The notes: generated by a model not told the origin, from the sequence alone. DNA of 64,000 nt from Breoghania corrubedonensis (GCF_003053845.1 NZ_QAYG01000009.1:157881-221880), one strand, 5' to 3'; positions 52,994 through 62,168 are shown, counted from the stretch's first letter. A program made the numbers and translations.

Positions 52994-53400
52994 GGGCTGG
53001 GCGGTGCTCCGTATCCTGGAAATCAGGGAAAAGGTTTCGGCCGCCTCAATACGCGAAGCCGGGCTCCGGGGCAATGGCCGGAGCCATGCCGGGGCGACGC
53101 CGGAGCCATGAAGCGACCGCCGCGGCGATGCCCGCAGCGCGTGCGCCGCTCCCGCCGGCATCGTCCCGCAAGGCGGCGCATCGCGCGTCTTCGCAGGTGT
53201 GCCGGCCCCCGATCCGCCGCCGCGCACCGTGGATCGAGGACGCGGAATGTTTCTGCGATTTTACCGATTGTTTAAACCCAAGGTTCACCATGTGGTCCGG
53301 CTGGGTGGCGCGCCGGCCAATGTGTTCCCCCTTTTGGAACGATCCGCAAGGGGGGACGCCAGACCGGCAGCGCACAAGAAAAGTTAAGGAGTTCAATCCC

Positions 53401-53652
53401 ATGCGTACGATGGCAAACATCGCCGTGGTTCTCGCCGTCGCCGGTGGCCTTGCCGGATGCGGCTCGTCGCCCATGGAACGCTCCGTATCGGGCGGCGGCG
53501 TTGGCGCGGCAGCCGGTGTCGGCATCGCCGCGATCGCCGGAGCCCCGATCCTCGCCGGGGCCGCAGTCGGTGCGGCGGGCGGCGCCGTCATCGGAGCAGT
53601 CACCAACGAGTGCCAGATCGACCTCGGCCCGCGCCGTCCGAAGAACTGCTGA
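53401..53652 (+). CDS. Small glycine-zipper lipoprotein
   Basis: The 83-residue protein has a lipoprotein signal with lipobox LAGC (Cys20). The mature part has a glycine-zipper segment (GGGVGAAAGVGIAAIAGAPI, AAVGAAGGAVIGAVT), then a short C-terminus with two cysteines (NECQIDLGPRRPKNC). Glycine-zipper lipoproteins insert into or stick to the outer membrane. AAGGAG lies 9 bases before the ATG; a second ATG at 53410 is possible. A strong terminator follows 29 bases after the stop, so it is monocistronic. Divergent from ettA. Confidence 0.85.
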   Translation: MRTMANIAVVLAVAGGLAGCGSSPMERSVSGGGVGAAAGVGIAAIAGAPILAGAAVGAAGGAVIGAVTNECQIDLGPRRPKNC

Positions 53653-53680
53653 GCGGCACAAGAACGATAACCGATCGACG

Positions 53681-53715
53681 AAAACGGCCGGCGGAGCGAT
53701 CCGCCGGCCGTTTTT
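53681..53715 (+). terminator. Rho-independent terminator of the lipoprotein gene
   Basis: A 12-bp perfect stem (ACGGCCGGCGGA with TCCGCCGGCCGT, loop GCGA) is flanked by AAAA on the left and TTTTT on the right, so it can act in both directions. The chemoreceptor gene is convergent. Confidence 0.88.
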
Positions 53716-53756
53716 CATGCACGTCTTGTTCGGTACGCCGCCGGATCGCGGCGCCT

Positions 53757-53803
53757 GAGCATATTCCGATCAGATTGAATCGATCTGATCGACAAGCGCT
53801 CTA
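53757..53803. repeat. Imperfect palindrome at the chemoreceptor 3' end
   Basis: GAGCATATTCCGATCAGAT and ATCTGATCGACAAGCGCTC face each other around TGAATCG. CGATCAGAT/ATCTGATCG pair exactly; the outer arms have drifted. It is a relative of the perfect palindrome at 56948-57006, and its final CTA supplies the TAG stop of the chemoreceptor gene on the minus strand. Confidence 0.7.
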
Positions 53804-55132
53804 CGCCGAAAGCACCTTGTCGAAGAAGTCCTTGACGTCCTGGCCGATGCGTTCGGCCTGATCGTGCAGCCCGGACGCCATGCTGGCGATCCCCTCGGCG
53901 GAGCGCTGGGTGGTGTCGGTCTTCGCCCGCACGTGGCCCATTTCGTCGGAAATGTCGGCCGTGTTCTTCGCGGCGGTCTGGACATTGACCGAAATTTCAC
54001 TGGTGGCGATCGTCTGCTCCTCGACGGCGGAGGCGATCGCGGTGGCGATCTCCGAAACCTGATCGATCGTCTTGGTGATCATCTCGATATCCTCCACCGA
54101 TTGCCGGGAAGCGCGCTGAATGGCGGCGATCTGCTCGGTGATCTCTTCGGTCGCGCGCGTCGTCTGGCCGGCGAGTTCCTTCACCTCCGCGGCCACGACC
54201 GCAAAGCCCCGCCCAGCCTCGCCCGCGCGCGCCGCCTCGATGGTGGCATTCAGTGCCAGAAGATTGGTCTGCTCGGCCACGTCCGAGATAAGGCCGATGA
54301 CTGACCCTATCGTCTGCGTCACCTCCGCGAGGCTCTGTATCGAGACGTTGGTCTTGCGCGCTCCGTCCACGGCCGAACGCGCGACGTCGCGCGACCTGGT
54401 CGCCTGCCGGCCGATTTCCGAGATGGAGGCCGTCATCTCCTCGGTCGCCGCCGCGCTCGACTGGACGCGATCGGATGTATTGGAAGCACTCGCCTCCATT
54501 GCGGAAACGCGGCCGCTCGTCTCCTCCGCGGCTCCCATCAACCTGGTCGCGGTATCCTCGAGTTCCTGAGACGCGTCGCTCAGGGTTGAGGTCGCGTTCT
54601 TCATGACATCATCGAGATCGCGCACGGCCGCCTTGATGACCTCCTCGCGGTCATGAGCCTGCTCGATCATGACGTCGTGATACGTGGAGATCGCCAGATC
54701 CATATCGAGCATGACGACCTTGTTGACCGCGGCGATCATCTGCGCGGCCGCGACACCGGAAAAGCGCTGTTTCCGGCCGATGATCTCGACAAGGCGGCTC
54801 ATGACGAAGGCGTATCCGCCGATATACCAGGCGGGCTCGAGGCCGATCTTGACATGCGCGAGGCCGATGCGCCGGCTGCTTTCCAGATAGGTTTCGTCAA
54901 AGGAACAGGAGAACAGCCGTCCCCAGTGCTTCTTCTGGGCTTCGGCCAAGCGCCCCGCATCTCCCTTCACCAGCGCATCGAGACGGTCGACAGTGCGGAC
55001 ATGGACGTAGAAACCGCGCATGATCTCGTCCAGATCGCCCTGCACAAGCTTCCATGCCTTTTTGACAACCTCGCCATCTCTTGGCGAGAGCTGCAGAAAC
55101 GCGATGCGATCTTTCAAGGTTACGCCAGACAT
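53801..55132 (-). CDS. Globin-coupled sensor methyl-accepting chemotaxis protein
   Basis: The 443-residue soluble receptor has an N-terminal sensor globin (about 10-165; [20 protein letters not shown], proximal His93 in [17 protein letters not shown]) and a C-terminal signalling domain (about 200-440) with the hairpin tip of MCPs ([38 protein letters not shown]). There are no transmembrane segments, as in HemAT. It should sense oxygen through heme and signal to CheA/CheW. GGAGGTG 4 bases before the ATG at 55132 fixes the start; the frame is open further up without support. No other chemotaxis genes are in the window. Confidence 0.94.
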   Translation of the reverse strand: MSGVTLKDRIAFLQLSPRDGEVVKKAWKLVQGDLDEIMRGFYVHVRTVDRLDALVKGDAGRLAEAQKKHWGRLFSCSFDETYLESSRRIGLAHVKIGLEPAWYIGGYAFVMSRLVEIIGRKQRFSGVAAAQMIAAVNKVVMLDMDLAISTYHDVMIEQAHDREEVIKAAVRDLDDVMKNATSTLSDASQELEDTATRLMGAAEETSGRVSAMEASASNTSDRVQSSAAATEEMTASISEIGRQATRSRDVARSAVDGARKTNVSIQSLAEVTQTIGSVIGLISDVAEQTNLLALNATIEAARAGEAGRGFAVVAAEVKELAGQTTRATEEITEQIAAIQRASRQSVEDIEMITKTIDQVSEIATAIASAVEEQTIATSEISVNVQTAAKNTADISDEMGHVRAKTDTTQRSAEGIASMASGLHDQAERIGQDVKDFFDKVLSA

Positions 55133-55654
55133 TTCACCTCCGTGCCCCACGACGCAATCGATCTGCGACAGGTCCAAATGATCATCAAAAATCAGCCGGA
55201 GACCCATCGCCCCGCTGCGTGAGCCCCTCCTGTATCGTGTTAACCTCCTTAATACAGAGTGAATTTGGAAGTAGAATCTCTCCGTTTTCGCGCTTTGAAA
55301 GGCACGCGCCAGCACACTTACTTATGTAATGAACAAATATTCGTATTAGCCACTATATACGGGCAATGAACCCGACGGAAAAAATAACTAAGTATCTGAA
55401 TTCGCCTTTTCGCCGCGAATTGGCCGACGACCGACGCCAGGCGTGGCGCGGTGTCCGAATACAGCACCTTGTGGCGCGTCCGTTCGAGATCCTGCGTCAT
55501 GAGTTTCCGCCTTTGCGCGAGTCGCCTATGCTCCGCCGCGATGGCAGACAGCGGCCCGCTTCCGGACGCGAAGTGGTCTCCCGGCTATTCGGTTTTGCCG
55601 GACCAACGTCCTTCGCGGAGAGAACTCCTGAGCACGCTGACGAAAGATGAAGCG
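55133..55654. other. Divergent promoter region; possible small ORF
   Basis: The stretch 55230-55400 is AT-rich and holds the promoters of the chemoreceptor and the transglycosylase. An open frame at 55366-55650 (94 codons, starting NPTEKITKYLNSPFRRELAD) ends 4 bases before the transglycosylase ATG. It has no ribosome-binding site and no recognised family, so I do not annotate it as a gene. Confidence 0.5.
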
Positions 55655-56914
55655 ATGACGCATTCCCGCCACCTGCTGATACTCCTGGCGAGCCTGGCGC
55701 TTGCGATGCTGGCGACAGGCTCGCCGGCCTTCGCCGCACTTGATCGAACCGGGGTGGAGCGTTCCTTCCATGTCTGGCTGGAACGCCAGCTCTGGCCCAA
55801 GGCGCGCGCGCGTGGAGTGTCGCGCGCGACCTTTGTGGATGCGACGGGCAATCTCTCGCTGCAATGGAAGCTTCCCGACCTGCAGCCTCCCGGCGCACCG
55901 AAGGCGAGGCCCGGCAAGCAGCGTCAGTCGGAATTCCGCTCTCCCGCGCGCTATTTCTCGCAACGCAACCTCGCCACGCTCGTCGCCCTTGGCCGCGATC
56001 GTTTGCGCCAATGGCACGCCCCCTTGCAGCGCATCGAGGCCCGCTACGGCGTTCCGGCGCGCATCATCGTCGCGATCTGGGGCAGGGAAACCGGCTACGG
56101 TCGCGCCAGCCTGCCGCACAACGCGCTCGCGGTGTTGGCGACACAGGCCTTCATGGGTCGACGTAAGGAGATCTTCGAAGAAGAGACGCTGGCCGCGCTA
56201 ACGATCCTGGAGGAAGATCATTTCCCCGGAACAGCATTGAAAAGCTCCTGGGCCGGCGCGCTCGGCGGTCCGCAGTTCCTGCCCTCCAAATTCCTGAAAT
56301 ATGCCGTGGATTTCGACGGTGACGGCAAGCGCGACATCTGGAACTCGGTACCCGACACCCTCGCCTCGATCGCCAACTACCTGAAGCAGCACGACTGGCA
56401 GAGCGGCCGCGACTGGGGTTACGAGGCCGAGATCCCGCGAGCGATATCCTGCACGCTCGAGGGCCCCGACCAGGGCCGGCCGATCAGCAGCTGGATCGCG
56501 GCCGGCGCGACCCGCATATCGGGCCGCCCGTTTCCCGCGAACGAACGCGCGCATACCGGTTATCTGCTGATGCCGGCCGGCCGGTTCGGCCCGGCCTTCA
56601 TCGCCACGCCCAACTTCTACGTCCTGAAGACCTACAACGAGTCCGATGCGTACGCGCTCTTCATCGGCCACCTGGCCGACCGCATCGCCTATACCGACAC
56701 GCCGCTCGTGACACCCTGGCGCGATCCGGGTGATTTCTCGCGCCGGGCGGTTCAACTGATGCAGGAAAGGCTCGTCGCAAGTGGATACGATGTCGGCGGC
56801 GCAGACGGACTGGTGGGGTTCAAGACCCGAACCGCCATCGGCCAATGGCAGGAACGGCACGGCATGGCGGCGACCTGCTATCCGGATGAAACGCTGCTGC
56901 GGCAGATCAGATAG
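55655..56914 (+). CDS. Lytic murein transglycosylase, MltB family with peptidoglycan-binding domain
   Basis: The 419-residue exported protein has a signal peptide (HLLILLASLALAMLATG, ending AFAA), a GH103/MltB catalytic domain (about 30-320; IIVAIWGRETGYGRAS with the catalytic Glu, ALGGPQFLPSKFLKYAVDFD, DIWNSVPDTLASIANYL) and a C-terminal peptidoglycan-binding module (about 350-417; LVASGYDVGGADGLVGFKTR). It cleaves peptidoglycan to 1,6-anhydromuropeptides in the periplasm. ATG at 55655 is chosen for the signal peptide; an upstream in-frame ATG at 55451 is unlikely. Convergent with the GGDEF-EAL gene, separated by a perfect palindrome. Confidence 0.93.
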   Translation: MTHSRHLLILLASLALAMLATGSPAFAALDRTGVERSFHVWLERQLWPKARARGVSRATFVDATGNLSLQWKLPDLQPPGAPKARPGKQRQSEFRSPARYFSQRNLATLVALGRDRLRQWHAPLQRIEARYGVPARIIVAIWGRETGYGRASLPHNALAVLATQAFMGRRKEIFEEETLAALTILEEDHFPGTALKSSWAGALGGPQFLPSKFLKYAVDFDGDGKRDIWNSVPDTLASIANYLKQHDWQSGRDWGYEAEIPRAISCTLEGPDQGRPISSWIAAGATRISGRPFPANERAHTGYLLMPAGRFGPAFIATPNFYVLKTYNESDAYALFIGHLADRIAYTDTPLVTPWRDPGDFSRRAVQLMQERLVASGYDVGGADGLVGFKTRTAIGQWQERHGMAATCYPDETLLRQIR

Positions 56915-56947
56915 TTCCGAGGGATGCACGCCGTTGCCGGGATACGG

Positions 56948-57006
56948 CTAGAGCGTGTTCTTATCGACCGGATCGATTCGATCCGGTCGATAAGAACACG
57001 CTCTAG
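56948..57006. repeat. Perfect 59-nt palindrome between convergent genes
   Basis: Two 29-base arms, beginning CTAGAGCGTGTTCTTATCGA and ending with its exact reverse complement, are separated by a single T. No mismatch is present. The final CTAG overlaps the TAG stop of the GGDEF-EAL gene. There is no T-run, so it is not a textbook terminator, though it could stop both convergent transcripts. Diverged relatives are at 53757-53803 and 33298-33313. Confidence 0.92.
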
Positions 57007-58904
57007 ATTGGACCCGCCAGATCGCGCAGATAGCTCTGCGCGGCATCGGGTGTCAGCGGGCGCGACACGAGAAAGCCCTGTCCGACATCGCAAGCCAGCT
57101 CCGCCAGAAAGCGCCGTTGCGCCTCCGTCTGCACCCCCTCGGCGACGACCGTCTTGCCCAGAGCGTGGGCAAGGCTGACGACTGTGCGCACAATGACCTC
57201 GTCGTCGGTGCGTTCTCCGATGCCGGCGACGAACGACCGGTCGATCTTGAGCCGGTCCACGGGAACGCGTTTCAGGTGCGCCAGCGACGCATGGCCGGTA
57301 CCGAAATCATCGAGCGCGATCGCCACACCCATGTCTTGCAGACAGCGCAGGCACCGTTCGATCCGCTCTGAGGACCGGCCGAGCAGAACATTCTCCGTTA
57401 CCTCGATTTCCAGGATCCGTGCCGGCAGGTCGTGCTCCTTCAGCAAGGTCGCGACCGTATCGACAAAACAGAGACTTTTCAGTTGCGCGGCCGCGACATT
57501 GACCGCGACGACGCCGGGATCGAGTCCCGCATCCCACATCCGCCTGGCCGCAGCCAGTGACCGGTCGAGCACATGCCGGCCGAGCGGGACGATGAGTCCC
57601 GTCTCCTCCGCCACCGGAATGAAATCGACCGGTGAAATTTCGGGATCGCGCCCGCGCCAGCGCGCCAGCGCCTCAAAGCCCGTATGCGTGCCGTCGGCGA
57701 TGGAGAATTGGGGCTGGAGCGCGATGTCGAGTGCACCGGTTTCCAGCGCTTCGCGAAGCGCCTGCGCGATGGTGCCGCGCCGTTCCATGCCATGGCGGAG
57801 CGACGCGTTGAAATAGCAGTGCCCCCCGCGTTCGCGCGCCTTCGCCTGAAAGAGCGCATTGTCGGCGAATTTCAGGAGTTCAACCGCGTCTTCGCCGTGC
57901 TCGGGAAACAGGCACACGCCCATGGTGGCCTGCGGACGGATAACGCGCCCGAGCAGCGTGAAGGGTTCGCCAAGATGCTCCTTGAGGCGCGAGACAAACC
58001 GCTCCACCGCGTCCTGATTGCCGACACCTGGCAGGATCAGCGCGAATTCGTCGCCGCCGAGCCGGAGCACGCCATCCTCACTGCGCACCGCGCCGACCAG
58101 CCGCGTCGCCACCTCCACCAGCAACGCGTCGCCGGCGGTGTGGCCCTGCGTATCGTTCACTTCCTTGAACTTGACGAGATCGAGCACCACCAGCGCGCCG
58201 GTGGTGGCCTCCGCCTTGTGCCGGGCGATCTGCGTCTTCAGTTGTGCGATAAGGACCGTTCGGTTAAAAAGACCGGTCAGGGGATCACGCTCGGCCTGCG
58301 TGCGGATCCGGCTTTCCGCCTCCTTCAAGGCCGTAATGTCGGTGCGCACCCCCACCACATATCCGGCGCGCGAACGCAACCGGCGAACCTCGTGCCAACG
58401 TCCGCCGCTCATTTGCTGGACTGACACCGCGTTCGGTGTGCGATGCTCCTCTAGACGCTGCGTGATCCATGTTTCCCGATCTGCCTCGCGGTTCGTTCCG
58501 CCCATATTCGGCAGCACGAACTCTCCTGCCTCCACGCCGCGCCTCAGGATGGTTTCGAATGGCACACCCGCAGCGATCACGTCTCCCAAGCCGGTGAAAG
58601 AAGCAAGGTAGGCAGAATTGTAAACCAGCAGCCGCTCGTCCGCGTCAAAAGCGGCAATTCCTTCAGGTAACGTCTCGACGATATCCCACAGCAGATCTTC
58701 CGCATTTCGCCGGCGCCGGACTTCCATGTGAAGGGATGCTTGGGCGCTCGCCAGCGCCTCCGCCATTTCCTCGATAGATCCCCCCTCATCGCTCCCCACG
58801 CCAGACGCTCTGGCGGAACAACGCTCGCCAGAGGCAGAAGCGCCGGTTGTCTCGGCGTTCGCTTCATGCATGATTATGGATCCGGCAGGTCTTGCGTCGT
58901 GCAT
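57003..58904 (-). CDS. PAS-GGDEF-EAL cyclic-di-GMP enzyme
   Basis: The 633-residue protein (from 58904) has a coiled segment and PAS domain (about 50-190; ETLPEGIAAFDADERLLVYN), a GGDEF domain (about 195-355) and an EAL domain (about 370-630). The GGDEF site is intact (RLGGDEFALI) and an RxxD inhibitory site (RSED) lies five residues before it. The EAL domain keeps FEALARW, NVAAAQL, EIEVTEN, LDDFGTG, KIDRSFV and EGVQT, so both synthesis and hydrolysis of c-di-GMP are possible. No membrane segment is seen. The start is uncertain: 58904 follows GAGG, while ATGs at 58871 and 59012 are alternatives. Confidence 0.92.
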   Translation of the reverse strand: MHDARPAGSIIMHEANAETTGASASGERCSARASGVGSDEGGSIEEMAEALASAQASLHMEVRRRRNAEDLLWDIVETLPEGIAAFDADERLLVYNSAYLASFTGLGDVIAAGVPFETILRRGVEAGEFVLPNMGGTNREADRETWITQRLEEHRTPNAVSVQQMSGGRWHEVRRLRSRAGYVVGVRTDITALKEAESRIRTQAERDPLTGLFNRTVLIAQLKTQIARHKAEATTGALVVLDLVKFKEVNDTQGHTAGDALLVEVATRLVGAVRSEDGVLRLGGDEFALILPGVGNQDAVERFVSRLKEHLGEPFTLLGRVIRPQATMGVCLFPEHGEDAVELLKFADNALFQAKARERGGHCYFNASLRHGMERRGTIAQALREALETGALDIALQPQFSIADGTHTGFEALARWRGRDPEISPVDFIPVAEETGLIVPLGRHVLDRSLAAARRMWDAGLDPGVVAVNVAAAQLKSLCFVDTVATLLKEHDLPARILEIEVTENVLLGRSSERIERCLRCLQDMGVAIALDDFGTGHASLAHLKRVPVDRLKIDRSFVAGIGERTDDEVIVRTVVSLAHALGKTVVAEGVQTEAQRRFLAELACDVGQGFLVSRPLTPDAAQSYLRDLAGPI

Positions 58905-59052
58905 AGTGGGTCGCCTCTTCAGCCCATCGGCCGGACGTTGGTAAGGCTCTGTTATCGGCGCCGGGCGCAGTCTTTGAGCAGTCGCACCCGATACCGCGCT
59001 GCGACTTTGCATGATGACAACATAGTCGAAGGCGCCCCCTAGTTGTTCTTAT

Positions 59053-59066
59053 GTACGAAATCGTAC
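59053..59066. promoter_or_regulatory. Palindrome between GGDEF-EAL and Crp/Fnr genes
   Basis: GTACGA-AA-TCGTAC is a perfect 6-bp inverted repeat in AT-rich DNA (59040-59100) between the two divergent genes. Its location suggests an operator, perhaps for the Crp/Fnr-type regulator itself, though it does not match TTGAT-N4-ATCAA. Confidence 0.4.
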
Positions 59067-59148
59067 TTATAGGGTGTTAATTGTGAATTAACACGATAAC
59101 AGCTCGGTGAGGCTGTAAGTTTTGTCCGGACATCAATACGATGAGAAT

Positions 59149-59889
59149 ATGTCCGAACAGCTTCCATTGCCGATAACCAACCGCGTTATCTGCTCCACCA
59201 GGGCAGAGGCTCGGGCCTTTCTCGCCACCCGCATGACCATGCGCGAGCTTCACGCAGGTGACGTGCTTTACGAGGAGTGCCAACCCTTCGATCATGCGAT
59301 ATTCCCCCATCGAGGCGTCATCTCGCTTCTGGCGAGAATGGAAGATGGTCGCACGGTGGAAAAAGCGTCGATCGGAAACGAGGGCTTTCTGGGCTTCACC
59401 TACCTGAGGGGCGGCAGAGGCGCGATCGGCCTGACCGTGGTTCAGATCGACGGCTACGCCTCCTTCCTGCGCATGAGCGATCTCGATGAGGCGATGGAAA
59501 CCTTCACCTGCGTGCGCTATGCGATGCTGCTCTATTCCAAGGCGCTGATCTCCCAGCTGATGGAGCTGGTCGCTTGCAACGGGCTTCATTCCGCCACCCA
59601 GCGCGTTGCCCGCTGGCTGCTTCATGCCGACGACCGCATGAACGGATCCGACTTCCCGCTGACCCAGGAAGCGCTTTCACAGGTGCTCGGTCTGCGCCGC
59701 GCGACCGTCTCCGCCTCCTGCTCGCAATTGTCAAAGAATGGCGCGATCCGCTATTCACGGGGCATGATCTCGGTGAGCGACCGAACAAGGCTGAGAAGTT
59801 TCTCCTGCGAATGCTATGACCGCATCACGGCTCGAAGCTATCCCATAACACCTGACTTTTCACCGGCAACGCGCAATGACGACGACTGA
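59149..59889 (+). CDS. Crp/Fnr family transcriptional regulator
   Basis: The 246-residue protein has a cyclic-nucleotide-binding-like beta-roll (about 20-130; RELHAGDVLYEECQPFDHAI, ISLLARMEDGRTVEKASIGN) and a Crp-type helix-turn-helix (about 160-220; ATQRVARWLLHADDRM, LTQEALSQVLGLRRATVSAS). It lacks the N-terminal cysteine cluster of true Fnr, so it does not bind an Fe-S cluster that way. The ligand is unknown. ATG at 59149 is used; the frame opens with a TTG at 59122. Divergent from the GGDEF-EAL gene, followed by the HpaF-HpaD set 120 bases on. Confidence 0.87.
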   Translation: MSEQLPLPITNRVICSTRAEARAFLATRMTMRELHAGDVLYEECQPFDHAIFPHRGVISLLARMEDGRTVEKASIGNEGFLGFTYLRGGRGAIGLTVVQIDGYASFLRMSDLDEAMETFTCVRYAMLLYSKALISQLMELVACNGLHSATQRVARWLLHADDRMNGSDFPLTQEALSQVLGLRRATVSASCSQLSKNGAIRYSRGMISVSDRTRLRSFSCECYDRITARSYPITPDFSPATRNDDD

Positions 59890-59937
59890 TCACCCGCTCG
59901 GCAGATGCTCGTCAAACAAGAAAAACCCTTGCGCACA

Positions 59938-59962
59938 TTGTTAACAAGTTAATATTGTAACG
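59938..59962 (+). promoter_or_regulatory. AT-rich promoter element before hpaF
   Basis: TTGTTAACAA (59938-59947) is a perfect 10-bp palindrome followed by GTTAATATTGTAAC, in AT-rich DNA 60 bases before hpaF. It is a plausible promoter/operator for the catabolic operon; the regulator is not identified. Confidence 0.4.
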
Positions 59963-60008
59963 CCGTTTCATCGAAGATGGAATTCGCACGATTTGGGAGG
60001 ATCGCTGC

Positions 60009-60395
60009 ATGCCTCATTTCTCCATCGAGTATTCCGCAAACCTCGACCGCCGGGTGGACATGGCGGGGCTGTGCGAGGAAATCCGCAAGGCAATGCTGGC
60101 CACCGGCGCTTTCGAGGCCGGTGCGGTGCGGGTACGCGCCGTGCGGTGCGAGGCCTACGCGATCGCCGACGGGCTGAGACAGAACGCATTTATCGACATG
60201 GCTCTGCGCATGGCGCCACGCCCGCAAGATGTCCAGAAGAACGTCGGCGACAAGGTCTTCTCCGTCGCCGAAACCTATCTGGCTCCGCTGTTCGAAACGC
60301 CGCACTTTGCTCTTTCTCTGGAAATTCGCGAGATCGGCCGTCCCCTGAGCTGGAGGCGAAACGCCATGCATGCGCGGCTTCGCGACGAGAGCTGA
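60009..60395 (+). CDS. hpaF: 5-carboxymethyl-2-hydroxymuconate isomerase
   Basis: The 128-residue protein begins PHFSIEYSANLDRRVDM, giving the N-terminal catalytic proline of the tautomerase superfamily after Met removal, and continues with VRVRAVRCEAYAIADG, AFIDMALRMAPRP and FALSLEIREIGRPLSWRRNA, the CHMI/HpaF pattern. It isomerises 5-carboxymethyl-2-hydroxymuconate in the homoprotocatechuate meta-cleavage pathway. GGGAGG lies 8 bases before the ATG. The ring-cleaving dioxygenase HpaD follows 76 bases downstream, in keeping with the pathway. Confidence 0.88.
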   Translation: MPHFSIEYSANLDRRVDMAGLCEEIRKAMLATGAFEAGAVRVRAVRCEAYAIADGLRQNAFIDMALRMAPRPQDVQKNVGDKVFSVAETYLAPLFETPHFALSLEIREIGRPLSWRRNAMHARLRDES

Positions 60396-60471
60396 AGACA
60401 GACGAGCCGGGCGCGGCCGTTCCAACTACAGTTGCTGCGGCCGGGGGAGAGGCCGCAACCGGGAGGACCTC

Positions 60472-61452
60472 ATGCCGATACCAAGCCCCAATCTCTACCC
60501 GCCGTTCAACATCGTGCGGCTCAGCCACGTGGAGTTCATCGTCTCCGACCTCGCCGCCTCGCGCGCCTTCTACGCAGACACGCTCGGCCTTCAGGTCACC
60601 CACGAAGACAATGACGAGATCTACATGCGCGCCATGGAGGAACGCGGCCACCATTGCATCATCCTGAAACAGGGCGACGAGCCGCGCGCCGACCATCTGG
60701 GTTTCAAGCTCTACGGCGAGCGCGACCTGGAACTGGCCGAGAACCACTTCAGCTCGCGCGGGCTGCCGGTGACATGGGTGGAGCGGCCGTTCCAGTCGCG
60801 CACGCTGAGGACCTGCGATCCGCACGGCATTCCGCTGGAATTCTACGTCCAGATGGACCGCCTGCCGCCGATCCATCAGAAATACGCGCTCTACAAGGGC
60901 GTGAAGCCGCTCCGGATCGACCACTTCAACACCTTCTCGCCGAACGTCGACGAGAGCGTCGCCTTCTTCAACGAGATTGGCTTCCGGGTGACGGAATACA
61001 CCGAGGACGAGGAGAGCGGGAAGCTCTGGGCGGCCTGGACGCACCGCAAGGGCGGCGTGCATGACATCGCCTTCACCAACGGCCGCGGCCCGCGCCTCCA
61101 CCACACTGCTTTCTGGGTGCCCACCCCGCTCAACATCATCGACCTGTTGGACCTTATGTCGACCACCGGCTACCTCTCCAACATCGAGCGCGGGCCCGGC
61201 CGGCACGGCATCTCCAACGCGTTCTTCCTCTACATCCGCGACCCCGACGGCCACCGCATCGAGATCTACTGTTCCGACTACCAGACCGTCGATCCGGACC
61301 TGGAGCCGATCAAGTGGGATCTGAAGGACCCGCAGCGCCAGACGCTGTGGGGCGCACCGGCGCCCAGAAGCTGGTTCGAGGAGGGAAGCCTCTTCACCGG
61401 CGTGGAGCCCGTTGCCTCCACGCTCGCCGCCCAGCCGATCATCGCACCCTGA
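60472..61452 (+). CDS. hpaD: 3,4-dihydroxyphenylacetate 2,3-dioxygenase (type I extradiol)
   Basis: The 326-residue protein has two vicinal-oxygen-chelate modules (about 12-130 and 145-270). The second carries the metal triad: His151 in RIDHFNTFSP, His210 or 211 in RLHHTAFWVP, and Glu264 in HRIEIYCSDY. This matches the homoprotocatechuate dioxygenases of Brevibacterium/Arthrobacter type, Fe(II)- or Mn(II)-dependent, which cleave the catechol ring next to the diol. GGGAGG before the ATG at 60472 fixes the start; a longer frame from 60370 overlaps hpaF. Substrate preference could differ from homoprotocatechuate. Confidence 0.9.
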   Translation: MPIPSPNLYPPFNIVRLSHVEFIVSDLAASRAFYADTLGLQVTHEDNDEIYMRAMEERGHHCIILKQGDEPRADHLGFKLYGERDLELAENHFSSRGLPVTWVERPFQSRTLRTCDPHGIPLEFYVQMDRLPPIHQKYALYKGVKPLRIDHFNTFSPNVDESVAFFNEIGFRVTEYTEDEESGKLWAAWTHRKGGVHDIAFTNGRGPRLHHTAFWVPTPLNIIDLLDLMSTTGYLSNIERGPGRHGISNAFFLYIRDPDGHRIEIYCSDYQTVDPDLEPIKWDLKDPQRQTLWGAPAPRSWFEEGSLFTGVEPVASTLAAQPIIAP

Positions 61453-61462
61453 CGAGGCCCCC

Positions 61463-61909
61463 GTGACCTACCCGAACCCCTACGATCCCTACAAGCGCAC
61501 CGACCTTTCGGACAACGAACGGACCCTGCTGACCTTCATGCGCGACTGCATGCACGGCGGCGACCTGAGCCTGATCAACGACATGGTGGCCGAGGACTAC
61601 ATCCAGCACACGCCGGGCATCGGCCAGGGCCGCGCGGGGCTTCACGCCTATATCAGCCAGATCGGCCACCGGCGCCCGGGCTGGCGGGACTGGCGGCCGA
61701 TCCAGCTCTTTGCGAGCGGCGATTTCGTCATCCTGCACAAGCTGCTGCCGAAGGTGGTCATCGCAGATTTCATGCGCTTCAATGCCGATGGCCTGATGGC
61801 CGAGCACTGGGACGTGGTGCAGCCGCTGCCGGAACCCGGCTACGACCCAATGAAGCCGTCGAGCGAGAACCTGGATCGTTTTAGGGCCTTGTTCGCGATT
61901 GCGGATTGA
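61463..61909 (+). CDS. NTF2/SnoaL-like protein
   Basis: The 148-residue protein matches the SnoaL/NTF2-like fold: LLTFMRDCMHGGDLSLINDM, VAEDYIQHTPGIGQGRAGLH, FASGDFVILHKLLPKV and MAEHWDVVQPLPE. Such proteins are small cone-shaped isomerases, cyclases or hydratases. It begins with GTG at 61463, 10 bases after hpaD, with GAGG 5 bases upstream, so it is cotranscribed. A role in handling the ring-cleavage product is possible but unproven; the pattern YIQHTPGIGQGR is frequent in proteins annotated as ester cyclases. Confidence 0.82.
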   Translation: MTYPNPYDPYKRTDLSDNERTLLTFMRDCMHGGDLSLINDMVAEDYIQHTPGIGQGRAGLHAYISQIGHRRPGWRDWRPIQLFASGDFVILHKLLPKVVIADFMRFNADGLMAEHWDVVQPLPEPGYDPMKPSSENLDRFRALFAIAD

Positions 61910-62168
61910 GAAAGGCGGCGTCGGGGCCAGCGCCCTGCCCGCCCCGCTCCGTCACCTCCCGGACTTCGCCGGGCAATGACGCACGAGCGCGCGGCGGCCT
62001 TGGCCGCCCCCACGGCGCACGGCCGTTAATTGCCATGTGACATCGAAAGAATTGACGAGACCCCGCCAAGCCGGATCAAATCGGCAGATCAAACAGGGCC
62101 GCACCAGATCGGACCCGATCAAATAAAGAGCCACCGCAAACCCCAGCCACTGTCGAGGAGAGACATAC
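61910..62168. other. Gap with REP element and AT-rich leader
   Basis: CTCCCGGACTTCGCCGGGCAATGAC at 61956-61980 contains the dispersed REP-like palindrome core (CCGG-ACTT-CGCCGGG). The part 62060-62140 has short direct repeats of GATCAAA (62075, 62089, 62116), probably the promoter region of the TPP enzyme gene. No gene is seen. Confidence 0.55.

Noticed and set aside
55366..55650. 94-codon open frame before the transglycosylase
   Set aside because: No ribosome-binding site, no recognisable family and mixed third-base composition; kept only as a note in the gap entry.
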